A stretch of DNA of 6,808 nt from Gp7-AA10 sp035636095 (GTDB lineage: Bacteria > Acidobacteriota > Thermoanaerobaculia > Gp7-AA8), in the NCBI GenBank assembly GCA_035636095.1, contig DASPZU010000079.1, positions 1 to 6,808 on the forward strand. Reading direction: 5' to 3'. The translations under genes and the position numbers were made by a program. Shown here one piece after another: positions 5,740 through 6,808 of this stretch. Each line of letters begins with the position of its first letter. Position 1 is the stretch's first letter. The notes under the pieces were generated by a model, which saw nothing but the letters and a program-made list of their open reading frames with translations, did not search any database and had not been told where the DNA came from.

Positions 5740-6808
5740 AGCGGACGCTCCTGATCGCCGGCGCGATCGTCCTCATCGCCATCATCATCTTCGCGAGTGT
5801 TCGAGCCGGCGGCTCGAAGGCAGAGAAGGTGTATGCCGAGGCGGTGAAGTCAAGGAAGATCGAGGCGGTGGTGACCGCACCGGGCGAGGTCAATCCCAGG
5901 GTCAAGGTGAATATCGACGCTCATATCGTCGCCAAGATCGAACACCTCTACTTCAAAGAGGGCGAGACGGTTCGCAAAGGTCAGAAGCTGGTGGCACTCG
6001 AGGCCACGCCATATCTCGCCGAACGAAGCCGTGCCGGGGCGGCGGTCGCCAACGGCAGGATCGAAGTGCAGCGCGCCAAGGCTGCCATGGGCACCGCTGA
6101 GCTGGCGTACCGCCGCGCCGTCAACATGCGGCAGCAAGGCATTCAGGCCCAGGAGCTGTTCGACAGGGCACAGCTCGACCTCGGGAACGCGCGCGCGGCA
6201 TACCAATCGGCGCTGGAAGGTGTGAATCAGGCCCAGGCGATCCTGCAGCAGGCGGAGACGAATTTGTCGCACACGACGATCGTGTCGCCGATCGACGGCA
6301 AGGCGGTGCAGCTCAACGCCCACGAAGGCGAGGTCGTGGTCACCGGAACGATGAACAACCCCGCCTCGGTCATCGCCGTCATCGCGGATCTGTCGGAGAT
6401 CCTGGTCGAGTCGGACGTCAACGAGACCGACGTCGTCGCGCTTCGCCTGACAATGCCGGCCAAAATCAAGGTCGACGCCATCCCGGACAAAGAGTACGCC
6501 GGGCATGTCGCCGAGATCGGCAGCTCAGCAACCGCGCGCCAGAGCGCGGGTGCCGGCATTCGTTATTTTAAGGTTAAGGTGTCGATCGACAATCCGGATG
6601 ATCGCCTGCGGCCTGGGATGACATCGCAGGTGTCGATCATCACGAGCGCCGTCGCGGGCGCGCCGGTCGTCCCGATTCAGAGCGTGGTCGAGCGCCTGCC
6701 GCCCACGGCATCCAAGGCAAAAGGTGCCGAATCTGAAGAAGATGAAAACCTTCCCAAGAAAAAATACGTCTTTGTCATCAGGAACGGGAAGGTGAAGATG
6801 ACCGAAGT
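5736..6808 (+). CDS. MacA/HlyD-type periplasmic adaptor (membrane fusion protein), 3' end outside window
   Basis: Periplasmic adaptor linking an inner-membrane pump to the TolC-type channel. 357 complete codons are visible and the frame is still open at the right edge. Residues 4-23 form one N-terminal membrane anchor without a lipobox Cys. Then: first half of the lipoyl/biotinyl-like domain (about 48-92, with VAKIEHLYFKEGETVRKGQKLVAL-type sequence at 65-88), an alpha-helical hairpin (about 95-178) rich in Ala/Gln/Arg, the second lipoyl half (TIVSPIDGKAV, 181-191, to about 217), a beta-barrel domain (about 220-303, with LRPGMTSQVSI at 291-301), and the start of the membrane-proximal domain. 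That last part carries a charged insert (326-343, SKAKGAESEEDENLPKKK). The start ATG 5736 overlaps the YIP1 stop by four bases. The arrangement fits MacA or YknX-like adaptors that work with MacB-type ABC pumps, which would be expected downstream; RND partners cannot be excluded. Confidence 0.92.
   Translation, partial: MKRTLLIAGAIVLIAIIIFASVRAGGSKAEKVYAEAVKSRKIEAVVTAPGEVNPRVKVNIDAHIVAKIEHLYFKEGETVRKGQKLVALEATPYLAERSRAGAAVANGRIEVQRAKAAMGTAELAYRRAVNMRQQGIQAQELFDRAQLDLGNARAAYQSALEGVNQAQAILQQAETNLSHTTIVSPIDGKAVQLNAHEGEVVVTGTMNNPASVIAVIADLSEILVESDVNETDVVALRLTMPAKIKVDAIPDKEYAGHVAEIGSSATARQSAGAGIRYFKVKVSIDNPDDRLRPGMTSQVSIITSAVAGAPVVPIQSVVERLPPTASKAKGAESEEDENLPKKKYVFVIRNGKVKMTE

Noticed and set aside
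5850..6506. Minus-strand open frame of 218 codons opposite the adaptor gene
   Set aside because: Low-complexity Arg/Asp/Leu composition typical of an antisense shadow; the plus strand encodes a clear adaptor.
1..6808. CRISPR arrays, tRNA or rRNA genes, insertion sequences
   Set aside because: None seen: no regularly spaced repeats, no cloverleaf-like sequences in the gaps, no transposase-like protein; almost all bases are in transport or cell-wall genes.

Overview
The window is a dense, GC-rich, all-plus-strand stretch of a Gram-negative (diderm) bacterial chromosome. It holds five genes, three complete and two cut by the window edges, plus one complete small membrane gene (six coding regions in all). 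The outer-membrane TolC-type channel and the periplasmic adaptor imply two membranes. The style of the TolC protein (an opening segment of the type LSLDDALQTAVQNN), the GC-rich codon use and the MurJ subtype suggest Acidobacteriota or a relative. That placement is an inference, not a demonstrated assignment.

Left block (1-3155), probably one transcription unit: the 3' part of a MurJ/MviN lipid II flippase gene, then two ATPase genes of the oligopeptide/dipeptide ABC family (DppD-like and DppF-like). MurJ and the first ATPase share an ATGA stop/start overlap. The two ATPase genes lie in the same reading frame and are separated by one TGA and a striking AT-rich heptamer-repeat element (1997-2090, about 21% GC) with inverted-repeat arms. 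No peptide permease or substrate-binding protein gene lies next to the ATPases inside the window. Within the DppF-like gene, 13 consecutive codons around the H-loop histidine all end in A or T, sharply unlike the rest of the gene.

Intergenic 3156-3279: a likely promoter region (TACAAT -10 box, small palindromes) and a strong ribosome binding site.

Right block (3280-6808), a second operon: a TolC-type outer-membrane efflux protein, a five-helix YIP1-family membrane protein, and a MacA/HlyD-type periplasmic adaptor that runs off the right edge. The genes abut (TAG then ATG) or overlap (ATGA), so they are probably co-translated. Together channel and adaptor form two thirds of a tripartite exporter; the inner-membrane pump (for example a MacB-like ABC permease) would be expected just downstream. 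The YIP1 protein between channel and adaptor is the least understood part.

Most of the window is recognisable housekeeping and transport content. No clearly new system is proven here. The best leads are the AT-rich repeat element, the AT-rich codon patch in dppF, the loss of conserved MurJ charged residues, and the YIP1 gene built into an efflux operon.
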